Of a DNA stretch of 64,000 bases, positions 23,626 to 35,510 are shown piece by piece; the first letter of the stretch is position 1, and every line of letters starts with the position of its first letter. Made by a program: the position numbers and the translations under genes. The notes below the pieces were generated by a model. The model was not told the origin of the DNA. It did no database searches and saw only the letters and a list, made by a program, of their open reading frames with translations. The stretch comes from Podocnemis expansa (taxonomy: Eukaryota; Chordata; Testudines; Podocnemididae): NCBI GenBank assembly GCA_007922195.1, contig ML681963.1, positions 141,123,059 through 141,187,058 of the forward strand, given 5' to 3'.

Positions 23626-24960
23626 TAAACTCTATGAATGAGTAGTTTCATTAACTTAAATTGTGTTGATAGAGCAGAATCAGGACCAGGACCCCTTTCA
23701 TTTAAGGAGATGGGCCTTAACCCTTGGAAGAGTGTCAAACAGGTACTATTTCAGTTTTGTATTTGAGGAAAGAGCAGATATGGGAATGAAACACATTTTT
23801 GCAAAGGAGTTCTTCATGTAGCAGCAGTTTCTTTACCTTAATTAGGGAATTTCTGTGGAGTGAGTGAAGGAGCTAAACAAAGGCTTGTAACAACCCAGAT
23901 TCTGTTCCAGTTGCCCGAAGGAGGAATTGTATTTGTGATTTAAAAAAAAAATCAAGAACTCTTGTGGCACTTAAAGACTAACAGATGTAAAATGAATTGT
24001 CAGCCTCTATGAGGGATCTTTCAAATTAAATAGAAAGTGTATTTTAAACATGGATGTTCTGAACAGCTTTTACACCCTTCTTGTTAAGCAGCACATCTTA
24101 TGCTGGAGCCCAGCTTAATTTGAAGAAAGAATACTTCAGGCAGCATTGAAGGAACTCTTACTCATTTGCAGCTACAGTGTGACCTGTCTGGTGCCTAATC
24201 TGAATGTATACTGCAGTGGCCGCATCAAGTCTTTCCAAGTAAACTAGATCGAAGGGTTAAGGAACAGATCTCACTTAAAGGAAGCAAGCTGAAAATTTTT
24301 GTTTACTAATGTCTCTCTCTGGGCTTCCCAAACATCAAGTACAGTATGTACAACCAGAATCATTTCCCTGAAATAGAAGTGGATTTGTAAAGCCAGGTGG
24401 TCAGTGCTGTTTGCACTTTGACTTTAGCTATGTGATTTGAAATAAGTAGCAACCATGCTGTAGTGTTGCAGCCCAAGAGACAAGTGATGGTAGTGGTGTG
24501 TGAAGACCTGTAATTGTCAAAGGTAATTGTTCAACTTGGCTTATCTCGTGAAGTTGTTTATAGAAGTTATCAAAAATCAGAGAGAATTACGATAAGGCAT
24601 GAACTTCCCTATTGTAAGTATTGCTGCCTCCACAGTCTCTTGGCCTGAGCCAGAGGGAGAACCAGATGACCTTCCAGCTCTCTTGGCTTCATTTGAAGCT
24701 TGAACTACAGCTAAAAATGTGAGCTAGAGGTTCCTGCTCTCATTCCCACTCTAATCATTTTCCCTTTTCACATTATTTCTCCTCCTGCATATCCTTCTTT
24801 GTCTTTTTTTCTAGATCTGGCTTGTTTGACTGAGACAACTCTGTGTTTTGTAGCACTGCTGTGATCTCTTCATGACAAAGACAAGCTAAAACCAATATAT
24901 TACAGTCCAGCACTAGTAAACATTTGCCAGATCTCAACATGGCTGAAGGAGACTGTGCAT
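23626..24960. other. Mostly unique; one SINE fragment
   Basis: Only the piece at 23953-23987 (ACTCTTGTGGCACTTAAAG, ACTAACAGATGTAA) matches the SINE-like family. The rest shows no repeat or gene I can support. Confidence 0.45.
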
Positions 24961-24962
24961 AC

Positions 24963-25166
24963 CTGTAATTTTCCTAGCAGCTGGGTTGCAAACCAAGAGT
25001 AAGCCTCAGAGGCTAAATCTACATTAGGTATTTTTACTATCTCTTTCCTTCTCTTCTGTAGTGTTTTGCCTTGTTTTGTGTTTGGAGCAACAGGCTCGGT
25101 CTTCAGCAGCTCAGGAAGATCTAAATTAACTTTGCCTCTCTTTCCAAAATGGAGAATGAACAGCAC
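24963..25166 (-). other. Candidate internal exon, product unknown
   Basis: This is the best exon candidate in the window. On the minus strand, CTGTTTGTCTATCTTTTTAG precedes exactly 68 open codons ending at CAG|GTATGC. The segment is phase 0 at both ends. The peptide is mixed-charge and soluble in character, with LDLPELLKTEPVAP, a basic cluster QKRRKEIVK and VDLASEAYSWFATQLL. I do not recognise the family. An open 204-nt segment with good flanks can still occur by chance in 64 kb. Confidence 0.25.
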
Positions 25167-25920
25167 CTAAAAAGATAGACAAACAGGGGTTTCTTCTTGG
25201 AAGGAAGAATAAAGAATGTGAAAATGTTGTGTTAAACAAAGGCCTACCTTAAGTCTTTGTTTTAAATGTTTACCTTTTCCAGTCTGTGTTGATAATGATT
25301 TTTAGTAGTGGTGGTTAATATGGCAGTAAACCAGTGATAACCTTACACCCAAGCCTTGATCACAATTAACTTTTAAATGTTGTAACCATGAAGAAGGATC
25401 TCATTGACATCTTATCCGTTATAATACCCCCTTATCAGAATTGAAGCCCAACAGTGTAGCAGACTATGCCTGTTGTTGTTCATAGGAAACTTGCAGTAAG
25501 TTGACTGCTTGTGAATATGCACACATACAAGCATTCTCTTTGCATTCACAAGTTGTTCCTTCACTTGTTTACATGATCCTCTAGTGTAGGATCTTAAGTT
25601 CTTTCATTCCTGCACAGGTTAGTGATTCAAGGCTGATATTTCCCTTTTCTCCTTTTTGAGGGAGAGATTTTGCTGCAACGTGCTGTGGTTATGTAACATG
25701 ACCTCATCTTCTCATGATTTATGAGTGACTGTGGGTGGGATTTGTATTGAAAACCAAAACTGTCACTGTTGAAATATAAAAATAAGATCTACAGTGGTGA
25801 GCTGCATCATTGGAACATAACGTTTCAGTGAAGGAACCGAGGCATTTACCAAACAGGAAACTGCTCTCTCTTGTCTCTCTTATTATTGCCATTTAAGCAT
25901 TCCTCCATAAGTTGTCACTT

Positions 25921-26110
25921 GCATAGCACTTAACAGCTACAGAATGCTTTGCAGATACTGTACACTATTTCTGGCAGCACCCTTGTGATGCATCTGTTAC
26001 CCCTATTTAACAGATGGGACTATTTAGAGAGCTCAGCTAGCTCAAGAGCATGGAGGAAGTCAACGTTACTGTTAACTCAGATTCCGAACTTTCGACACAG
26101 CTGCACAGAA
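25921..26110 (-). mobile_element. MIR-like SINE fragment
   Basis: The segment reads GCACTTAACAGCTACAGAATGCTTTGCAGAT, then TACCCCTATTTAACAGATGGGAC and a degraded GCTCAGCTAGCTCAAG block. This is the reverse of the MIR core order. It is old and diverged. Confidence 0.55.
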
Positions 26111-26130
26111 AGTGGACAGCACTGCTTCAA

Positions 26131-27165
26131 ACCAATTAAACCAGTAATGTTGAACAAAAGATAAGCTATTGATATTGCTTTTGTGATCAGAGTGATAGCA
26201 TAACCCTAGAGGGCCATGTGAATGGAAGGAAGTGGAGGACTTCCTGCGTTAGTTCTTGTGGCTGAGTAGAGAGATTGTGTCATAATTTGGAGAATCAGTA
26301 GAAGGATACATCTTTGGAGTCAAGCAGCATACTTTAACATCTATTTACATGCCATATTTAGGAAGCTCTATTAGTCAGAAGTCAGAATCTCACAATTACA
26401 GTGGCTGGCTAGATCACTGCGGTACAGTGCTTCATAGGTCTTCAGGGGTGTACTTTAGGAGTCCTAAAGCCATGCTATATTATTGCTTTAAAACATCCTT
26501 TAAAATCTGCTTCATCCTTAAGGGAAGGACATTGAATTGGGAACTGAAGTGTGTATGCCTACACAGACTTCAGAGAATATTGTTTGCTTTTGCTTATAAA
26601 TACAAACAAACAAACACAAACAGCTTTAATTGTTGAACTGTACTCATTGCTGTCCTACATCAAATTAGGTGGACAGTTATTGTTAGGCATTTGTCATAAC
26701 TGTTGCACCAGAGTTTGTAAACTCTAACCAGTGAAATTGCAGAGTACAGTATCTGGCTGGTGATAAGAGAGCTGATAAACTTGTCAGCAAAATCATGTTG
26801 ACCTTGCATTAAATATCCTGAACTCTTTGCGACTTTTTAAAGCAGTCTAAAGAGTTTGAGTGCGTTTGTGTCTACTTCCCTGGTCAGTAGCAGTAGGTTG
26901 GTTCCTTCCCTCCAGCTGCCTCCCTTCAAGCAGTAGCACAGCTTCCTTTAGTTCTGGAATACCACAAAACTTAGAAATCAAAAGGAGTTACCTGCGCACT
27001 TTTTGCTGAGTCGATCATCCTGAAACTTCTTATGGAAAGAGAATGTCTCGCATGTACTTTTCTCCCTCAGTTAATTCTAACTTGTGATTTAGAGTAAGAA
27101 GTGTCTAAGGATTATAATGAGGCACATTTCACAAATCTGAAAATAGTCCTTGTGTAAGTGTGTGG
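26131..27165. other. Mostly unique non-coding DNA
   Basis: I see an AAAC-type short repeat near 26597-26612 and nothing else that I can support. Confidence 0.45.
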
Positions 27166-27193
27166 TTTTTTTTTTGTTTTTTTTTTTTTTTTT
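27166..27193. repeat. Poly(T) tract
   Basis: Two T-runs separated by a single G. Confidence 0.9.
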
Positions 27194-27270
27194 AAATTCA
27201 GATTGTCTGAGGAGCCTTTTGTGATCTTGAGTCCAGTGAAGGAGATGACATACAGGGAGTAAAGAGATGT

Positions 27271-27400
27271 GTGTCCCATTTCACTTGTGTGACCACTGGC
27301 AAGTCACTTAACCCCAGCCTCAGTTTTCCTATCTATGAAAAGGGAATAATGGTTCTTACCTGCCTTGCTAAATGTCTTATAGACATATGGAATAAGGACT
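27271..27400 (+). mobile_element. MIR-like SINE fragment
   Basis: The order GTGACCACTGGCAAGTCACTTAACC, GCCTCAGTTTTCC, TATGAAAAGGGAATAATGG, then TTACCTGCC is the MIR core and downstream order. It sits just upstream of the nested hAT complex. Confidence 0.75.
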
Positions 27401-27906
27401 GTACTGCTTTTGGGTCAAACCTGCAGTGTAATTCTTTCAGAAATCATTTAGTATTTTTATCCTGGTTTTAATGTGTTTCATTTATTAGGGTTTTATTGTC
27501 TAAACCAGTAGTTCCCAACCTGTAGCCCTCAGGGGCTTTCAGAGTGGCCCACTGCTCCCTTCTTGCTGATGCCTAAGGATCCAGGCAGAGCATGTTTCTG
27601 CAGGATTAAAAAAATTGGTGCAGGCTCCTTGCTGCAGCCAAGGGAATGGAAGATCTATGTTTCCTTCCCTCTGTTTGTAGCAGGGAGCATAGCAAAGCTT
27701 GGGTCCATAGTTGCTGGTGTCCTGTTGGAGTCAGAAGGAGGAGCACTGATCCTTCATCCCCCCAAGCTGCAGAAGGGACCCAGGCAGTATTCTTCCCAGG
27801 ACTTGAAATTAGGGAAGGATGTAGGGGTGTGTGGCAGTGCTCACGAAATTGGTATAACACTGTTACTATCTGACAACTGGGGGGTGGGGTGGGGGTGGTG
27901 TTAGGA

Positions 27907-28115
27907 CAGGAGTCTCAAACATGCGGCCCACGGACTGCATGCAGCCCCTAAAGCTATTTCCTGCAGCCTGCAACAATACTATCATTAAAATATTTGCAAT
28001 ATCATTGTATGAAAAGGTTTCAGTGGTGCAGCCCTCAGGCTAATGTGCTAGTCCTCATGTGCCCCTGAACTAGTCTTCGTGCGACCCTCATGGTGATTTG
28101 AGTTTGAGACCCGTG
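27907..28115. mobile_element. 209-bp nested hAT MITE (first)
   Basis: The ends CAGGAGTCTCAAAC and GTTTGAGACCCGTG are inverted repeats, flanked by TGTTAGGA and TGTTAGGG (7 of 8). It lies inside the 27506 element and is a sibling of the 28226 copy, sharing GTATGAAAAGGTTTCAGTGG. Confidence 0.88.
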
Positions 28116-28225
28116 TGTTAGGGAAATCCCTGGACCCAGGTGTGACAAACAGGGCTGCACAATGCATGTGGTTTCCTTGCTGCAGCTGAGGAGACAGGAG
28201 ATCAGCAAGTTGGCAGCCTCTATAG

Positions 28226-28431
28226 CAGGGGTCTCAAACACGTGCCCCGTGGACCGCATGCGACCCCTAAAGTGATTTCTTGCACACCGGAATAACACTA
28301 TCCTTACTGATATTTGCAACATTGTTGTATGAAAAGGTTTCAGTGGTGCCGCCCTTGGGCTAACATACTCATTCTCGTGGCCCTGTACTAGTCCTCATAT
28401 GGCCCTCACAGTGATTTGAGTTTGACCCCTG
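28226..28431. mobile_element. 206-bp nested hAT MITE (second)
   Basis: The ends CAGGGGTCTCAAAC and GAGTTTGACCCCTG are inverted repeats, flanked by CTCTATAG and CTCTATAC (7 of 8). It has the same orientation and family as the 27907 copy. Confidence 0.88.
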
Positions 28432-28558
28432 CTCTATACTGAACTGTCTGGTTGCAGGGGTTGGAGGGCCTGCAGTTAGAGACTGGTGGCCCTTTAGGGC
28501 TATAAAAATGATATTGGTGGCCCTCAAGACAAAAAGATTGGGAACCACTGGTCTAAAC

Positions 28559-29004
28559 CCAGGTATTTTTGGGTGATCACAATAATCCGCTGAAATGGAT
28601 CATATGCGGAGTCCCGGAGTATACTTTAAAGCTGTTTTGTTTCAGCACAAAAGAGGATGGATACATATGAAGATGACAAATGCTGCCACTAAAAAATTGA
28701 CTGCCCCCTCCTTCCATAAGGAAAACATGCTATGGCTTGGGTAACCTTGTGTGAATCATGCAGACTAGAACACAAAGGACTTGCCTTTACTCAGGGATAA
28801 CACACAGTTAACCCATTCTTAAAACATAGTGGAGTCGCTTCACATTTTCTGTGAGGTATACCAGGCATGGTCAACCCAGGCCACAGAGGCAGCACTGCTG
28901 ACCTTGCCTTGCTATCTTATTATAAAACAATCTTGTAGCACTTGCTTTTTAAGTAGTGAAGACAAATGTGTGATGTTCAGCATGGTCCTTCACACATACA
29001 ATCA
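28559..29004. other. Unique non-coding DNA
   Basis: I see no element or exon that I can support here. Confidence 0.4.
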
Positions 29005-29119
29005 CAGATATGTCTGCACCACCAAAAAGGTTCCCATCAGCTCCTCCCAAAACCTGTTATCATTTGACCCAGACTGGGTTAGGACTGCAGGGCTAAAAAT
29101 AGCAGTGTAGATGTACCCA
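29005..29119. mobile_element. Small MITE, 'GTCTACACT' family
   Basis: The left end GATATGTCTGCAC and right end GTGTAGATGTACC are approximate inverted repeats, as in reptile MITEs beginning GGTATGTCTACACT. Related copies are at 40708, 52926, 57898 and 61837. Confidence 0.5.
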
Positions 29120-31270
29120 CTTAGATTCTGAGAACTTATCCCTCACTGGGTTTCAGAGCCTGGGTTTCAGCCAGTGCTGGAATGCCTGTTACTGTTTTTA
29201 GCCCCTAACCCTGAACTGTGGAAGCCTGAGTCAATTGAGCTGGGTTGTGGGGCTTGATGCCATGTGTGGTTCTTTGCTGCATGGATGTGCCCACAGTCCT
29301 GTGTACTCATTCAGCTGTGTACACTTGCATTCCATGCCTGCAGGAGGAGAGGGGAGTGAACTGAAAAGTAGCCAGTGTACATGGTGGTAATGCCTAGAAT
29401 CTTACTGGTTATCGCTTATGTTTCTTCAGTTTAGCAGCAGTGGAGAATGAAATTCTGTTTGAAAGTTGTTATACCGCTTTAGAAGTATGTTGAACTACAG
29501 TGCTGCCTATTTCCAGATCTTTGTCTCTTTTTGAAGACTGCTAAATCCAGGCCTGAATCAGAGTAGTTCTGTTCCTTATTGTTGCTCCCGTATCTCACTA
29601 ATCTCAGAACTGGTTCATAAAATTACTTCAAACAAAGCCTCTTGTTTTTGCCACTCTTCTCATACCTATGCTTGAAGTACATATACTGTGTACACAGGCA
29701 CATGGGTAGCAATATATAGGTTTACAGAGACATGGATTACTACATTAAGCAACTGAGCTTTGTGTTGGGTCCCATGCTGAGAGGCCATCCTGTAGCATTT
29801 TACAATATCCATTACATTATATGAGGTAAATACTTGGAGGGTGAGCAGCAATGGCAATATTGAAGAGAAAAGACAGCTTTTTATTTGCACAAGTTACTGA
29901 TGTGAACATGACTGCCAATGTTCACCCAATGTCAAGAGCTTATTTTAGCTCCTTGCTGGAAAGAGCTCCTCAACTAAAAATCAATATGTGCATATCAGAC
30001 AAGCTGTCTTATGCAGTTGCAGTTGTGTTCTGAGAGTACAAAATCCAGTTTGAATCACCTTTGCTGTGATGGCAGGAGGAATGAATACTTCGTAAGGACG
30101 GTCATCTAATAAATTTTGTATTGCATTTGCCCATTTCAACGTTTTTCATTTTCAGGCTATGGTTTGTGTTTAAATATAGTTTGTTGTCTTCTGAATAAAG
30201 CTAAGCAGCTATATTCAGTCCCATTTTCTAAGCTGGTAACTCTGATATTACTGTTTAAGAATACGTCATAGGGAACAGCTAAAAACTGAACATCTGTCCC
30301 CAAATGTGTAATGTTGAGGTTGCTGAACTAACACAGCTGATTGAAAACACAATAGGAGGCACCTTTTTATAATCAAAACACAACACTAAAATACTGATTT
30401 TACTAATATTAATGAACACTAAAATTTATAATGTTGTGGACAAATGAGATACTTCAGTTCATAACAAAGATTGAGTACTGCTATTCAAAATGTATAAATG
30501 CTGTTGTACAGATCAACAGTCTGGACACAATAGAGAAAGTAGTGCACAGCTGCAATACATAGAATGCTGTGGGGGGTACATGAGGAAACTGCTGGAGGAG
30601 TCTTTTGAAAGACTTTTTTAGGATGCATAAACTTGATCTTTAAAGAGAGAGAGCATATGACTAGGAGTTCGTGGCAGACAACGCTTACTTCTTCCCTACT
30701 TATGTTCTGAAGAGTTTTGCACAGACTTCCTTCTCTTGAAAAGGTTGACTAAGAAATTGATGCCTACCCCCTTAGAATCTAGATAATCAACTGGATTGAC
30801 TGAGTTGGAGGCCATGTCTCTTGTGGTTGGATTTAAGATTTTCATTGGAGCTATTTTATACACCAAGATATGTGTAATAAATTACAGGTGTGTGTCTCTT
30901 GGATCTTCTCTAGTCTAGCACTTGGGTTATAGTTCTTACGCAGCAGCAGATGGCAACAGGACACAAAGGTTTCTGATTGTATAATAGTTGGTATGGAATT
31001 AGCAGGTTTTATTAGTCTTATTACTGAAACATGAGAGGATCTAAAAGAGAGAACTGGTCAGATAGGAGAAATAGCTCCTTTTTAGATAATTATAGAACCT
31101 GGGTAGATTCTAAGTTAATTGATGCTATTGCACGTAGAGGTCTTCATTTGTGTTGCACTCCCCCACTAAACTTCTTGTTTACAACAAATAAAAAATAAGC
31201 AAAACTGTTTTTCTTCAACAGAATATAACCTTACAGAAGCGCGTGCTGGATATTTTAAACTGTATAAGGA
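29120..31270. other. Mostly unique non-coding DNA
   Basis: I see no gene or delimited repeat. Short open frames lack splice context. Confidence 0.45.
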
Positions 31271-31271
31271 C

Positions 31272-31889
31272 TGTAACAGGCTCCACACTCACCATCTTCA
31301 TCTCCAGTCATCTGTGCCCACAAACACCTAAACATCAATTTAATGGTCCCTGGATTTATTCATGGGTTTCTTGCACTAGCTATGTACAGTCACAGGTTAG
31401 GCTCAGGGGCTTTCCCGTTCCAGCCATTACCCAAGATAGCACCCTTTCCCAGAGGTTTCCACGCCCCCTCTGGGCTGGCCACATGCCCCTTTCTCCAGCA
31501 GCCACAGCACAAACTCTTCTCTGAGGAGCTTGCTAGTCAACTTCCTTCCTCCCCTATGTGCTTCTGCCTGCAAGACTTTATGGCAGGGGTCTCAGACTAA
31601 AATGACCCGGGGAGCTGCATGAGGACAAGTACCTTAGCCCAAGGGCTGCACCACTGAAACATTTTCATAAATGATATTGCAAATGTGGGTAACAATAGTG
31701 TTGTTGCAGACCACAGGAAATAGCTTTAGGGGCTGTGTGTTTGAGACCCTTGCTTCATAAGGCTTGGCTTAATGATTTGTTCAACTGCTCCTCCTCATCC
31801 CCTTTTCCTGCAGGCTCTCCCAGGTGGCTTCATTCCACTGCATATTAGGCCTCAAGTGGAAGTGTAGGCAAAGCTTGTGTCCTGTTACA
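31272..31889 (-). mobile_element. Solo LTR-like element interrupted by a hAT MITE
   Basis: The segment begins TGTAACAGGCTCC and ends TCCTGTTACA, so it has TG...CA termini with short inverted repeats as LTRs do. A pyrimidine-rich plus strand and the resemblance to turtle LTRs read in reverse suggest minus orientation. Flanking pentamers AGGAC and GGGCC agree at only 3 of 5. A 169-bp hAT-like element sits inside. The class is an inference and no internal retroviral genes are present. Confidence 0.5.
31584..31752. mobile_element. 169-bp hAT-like MITE
   Basis: The ends CAGGGGTCTCAGACT and GTTTGAGACCCTTG are inverted repeats. Its body is the reverse orientation of the 27907/28226 family (GCCCAAGGGCTGCACCACTGAAACATTTTCAT). 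The flanks CTTTATGG and CTTCATAA agree at 5 of 8. Confidence 0.78.
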
Positions 31890-33851
31890 GGGCCAATGTA
31901 TTGTGATGCTGTTTTGAACAGGTTTTGTAATGCTGGAATGAAACCTACTGCAGCAGAGGGGATGGCATAAGCTTAAACATAGAGCCACAGACATAATAAG
32001 AGTAACTCCACACTGTATGTTCCCTGAGGTGGGGAGTGACAATTGAGATTTTGTCTAATTATGAGGAAAAGTGTCAAATAGTTCAAAACACTATGGTTTT
32101 AAATCAGGATAGCTAGAGCATAGTTTATCTAGCACCTCATGTTTCAGCTTTCACATAACTTTCTTGATTCTTTTCTTCAGAATAGAGCAGTGATCCGTTG
32201 GGACTAAAAGTCTCAGGATATATTCTCTCACAAGTTACTTCAGTCAGATTAAAACATATTGGAGTCCTAGTTTTTATGGGCTGTGTGCTCGTGTTAAAGG
32301 TGGTTCCTTTTTTTATGCTAAATTTGTCAAGTTAGTGCAATCCTCAGATGAACAAAGCTTGTGTGCTCATTTAAAAATGATCACTTTCTCTTAGTGGGTT
32401 TGTTGTTACCCTGTTCTGCCCTATTTTCATACCATAATTTTGTGAGGAATCTCTTTTACCCCACTCCTTGTAATTGAGCTTGCTTCTTATGATTTAAACT
32501 AGGTCTGAGGAAAGTTGCTATTTTCACTGCTCCATATGCTCATGGTTGAGAGGCTGCTATGGAAGAAGTGGGTGCAATATCCAGTCCTCTTGGAAAAAAC
32601 TCATCACTTCTATGATCTACCAAGTGCCTTGGAGGAATCTGTGGTTGAATTTTTAATGAATGTATGATTGCTTAGGTTGATGTATCCTAGCAGGAATTGT
32701 ATAAATGATCAGTGTCAGAAACAGAATATAAATTTTGGTGGCATCAAGTAACACTGTTGTGTGTGGCGCAGTGACGGCCAGCATAAATGGATTGCGCTGG
32801 CTACAAGCTTCATCTGCACTTGTCAGAACATGTGCTATTGGGAGGTGGTGCAGCAGGCTTAATAATTCATAGCTGGTGAAATCAAGCTTATGAGGATTGT
32901 TGTTAAAGGGTGACCAAAAGTATGGTGATGCTACCAAGCAGAAAGACATTTGTTGCAGTGACAAAGCATGTGGTGGTCCTAGATCTGCAGTTACCTGTAC
33001 TGAAACTCTTGTGGCTGTGAATAGAAGAAGATGGGTAGATTTACGTGTAGCAGTTCTGCCTCAGCCTCACTGCTCTGATGTGGACTTTTTACTATTTTCA
33101 GAGGATAGGTTTGACTGCATATATTTTATGAAGCCCCACTTGTATTCTTTTGTCGTTTTGAAAATTCCTTTGAAACAAAACAAAACACTTTTTAGATGAG
33201 GTCCAGAATCTAGTACTGGGGTAATGAAAGCATTCCTGGTAGTATTGGAAATATGCAATTGTAAATCCGTGCTAAAATATCTGAATTCAACAGTGGCCTG
33301 TGTTTTGGAGAAACCAATAAGCAAAGAAATCCAAATAACCATTCTGATGAGAGTAACCACATAGTTTACCAGAGAGGCAGCACTGAGGGTACTAAGGTAA
33401 GGTGAGCACACAAGAAGTTCACAGAATTTATAAAGTGCTGTTTTTAATCAGGATAGTTACTGTACTGAAGGACTTGGATGGGGCTACACAAAGAGTGTGC
33501 TTTAAAACTGCGTCATGAGCTGTGTGTGCTACACTATTCCTTTTTAAAGGTAGAACTGAGAAGATGATGTCTCACTCTGGTTTTTACTCTTCAGGAGGCA
33601 TCATGTATGAGACTTTCTTTGAATGGAGATTCTGTAGTACTGAGATGAAAGCTTTGCAAAGTGACCCCTTTTTTTGGTTGCGCCTGTCTTTATTTTTAAA
33701 TTCTTAAATGCATTGAAAGGGTTTTGGCCTACTTTTCTATACAGTACATAAATCTGTTTGCAGGAATCAGGTGTTTGGATCCTTTTTCCTTAGCAACTAA
33801 GGCTTACGGATAAGGGTGTGTTTTTTTTTTTTTTTTTTTTTTGCGTTTCAG

Positions 33852-33914
33852 ATACAAGATTGCTTGGAGGATGCACCGTTCCTCAGACCATATTCTTTTG
33901 TACAGATAAAATGA
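33852..33914 (+). other. Candidate short terminal exon, product unknown
   Basis: After a 20-T run and GCGTTTCAG, 20 codons (IQDCLEDAPFLRPYSFVQIK) run to a TGA. The acceptor is strong, but the frame is too short to weigh. An AATAAA-type signal occurs near 34185. Chance is a reasonable explanation. Confidence 0.12.
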
Positions 33915-35449
33915 TAAAAGAGGTTCAGTTATGCAGTTTTGTTGTATAGGATGTATCTGGCCTTTTACACTTCATGTATTTTAGGGTTTTATGCTGTTGT
34001 GTGTCACCATAATGTCTGAGCACCTTCCTTTGTGAAATCAATAACAATGGTGAAGTCCCCAGTGGACTTAATGGAATCTGTGATACCTCTACTGTTTCAG
34101 GGTCAAAATTCTGCTTGAGGTAAGTTTTTTGTGCTTTTGTTTTTCTTTGGTTGATGGTGGGTGCAATTGGTAGGGGGTTGGGAATAAAATTAGTGGTATG
34201 TATTCCCCTGGTCTCTCGTGTTTGTTTTTTTTCTTTTTAAAGTTGTGAGCAGGTGATTAGTGTTGTAGATCTTTAATATATTTTAAAATCTTCCCATTAA
34301 GATGCTATGAGATTCATTTGTGTGCCATATAAACTGACATACTCCTCCAGGAGCCAGATGTCCAAGTATTCAGCTAAGCAAAGTGTTCTAGGAATCTAGA
34401 GTCTGGTTTTTATAGTGAACTCACAAAGGCACAAAATACTCTCCTCTTTCAGAAGGATAGCTTTCCTTCTACCTCCTGAGGTGAAGTCTTGCATGAAATA
34501 TTTCCTTGGGCCCCAGAGTTAGTATACCTCCAAAATGGTGGAGGAATACTAAAACAGTAGCAGCATTATTTTTAGGGGCTAATCCCATCGGGTGCTGGGC
34601 ACTCAACTCCTGTTGACACTAGTAGATGATGAGTGAGCTCAGCACTGAGGATCAGGCCCCTGTTTCTCCAAAACTAGCCACTGGCTTTTTTCCACTTTTA
34701 GAACTCTTGCACGGTCATTGTTGAAGACTGAAACTAAGCCCTGGACTCTAAACAGGTCTATCAGTATCACTCTAGCTAGCATAACATAGCAGACTGTTCT
34801 CTTTTGAAGCTACCTTCATATCTCACCGTTCATCCAGGTGCGAGAGCATGCAAACAGCTCCCTCTACAGCCAACTAGTTGCAAGTGCTTCTGTGTGATCA
34901 GCATGTGACGAGGTTGGAGTATTTTGGATGATTTCTAGAATCTAGGGAATGCAATCAGCCTGAGGCTATGGAAACTTGGTGAAGTACAGAGAATGTTCTT
35001 ACTTTTGAATTTGATTTTTTATTGCCTGCTACCAGTTGAGTTGAGGGCTGAGATTGAGGCTTCCAGGGCTTCAGATCAGCAGAAACTAAACCATGCATCT
35101 GAAGTGACATGCTCAGCCCTGTTTGGAAAATATGCTTATCTTTCTCACAGATTCAAAGACCTCATGTTCAGCCTGTATTGTTTCTGAGCATCTGCTCTGT
35201 CTTCTGTGAAGGAGGAAGGAACATTTATGCTGACTCCTTCTCCCAGCCCATACTTGATTGGTGGGGTTAGAGAGGAGCCCTGTACCACCTTCTCTGAAAT
35301 ACTCCAGATCCAAGTCCCTTAAAGATGTGGTAACAGGTTTCCTTCAAAATGCTGCTGCTTCTTGAGATTCCTTTCCTCTCTTTTTCCATATTTCCTCAGG
35401 CATGTGTATTAGGCCACCTCAACTCATAAATGGCCATGCCACATGACAG

Positions 35450-35510
35450 GGCTGTAACACCCTTAAGAGGCTGTAACACCCATGCAATTGGCTGTAACAC
35501 CCTTAAGAGG
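35450..35510 (+). repeat. Short tandem repeat of GGCTGTAACACCC
   Basis: The block GGCTGTAACACCC occurs three times. The first and third copies share a 21-bp block including TTAAGAGG; the middle copy has ATGCAATTGG instead. Confidence 0.85.

Larger units (their letters stand above)
27506..28550. mobile_element. 1,045-bp hAT-like element hosting two nested elements
   Basis: The ends CAGTAGTTCCCAACC and GATTGGGAACCACTG are inverted repeats, flanked by a perfect GTCTAAAC duplication (27498-27505 and 28551-28558). The interior GGTGCAGGCTCCTTGC, AGCCAAGGGAATGGAAGATC and CAAGCTGCAGAAGGGACCCA blocks recur in the copy at 40837-41275. Two elements of about 207 bp are inserted at 27907 and 28226. No transposase frame is visible. 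Confidence 0.88.
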
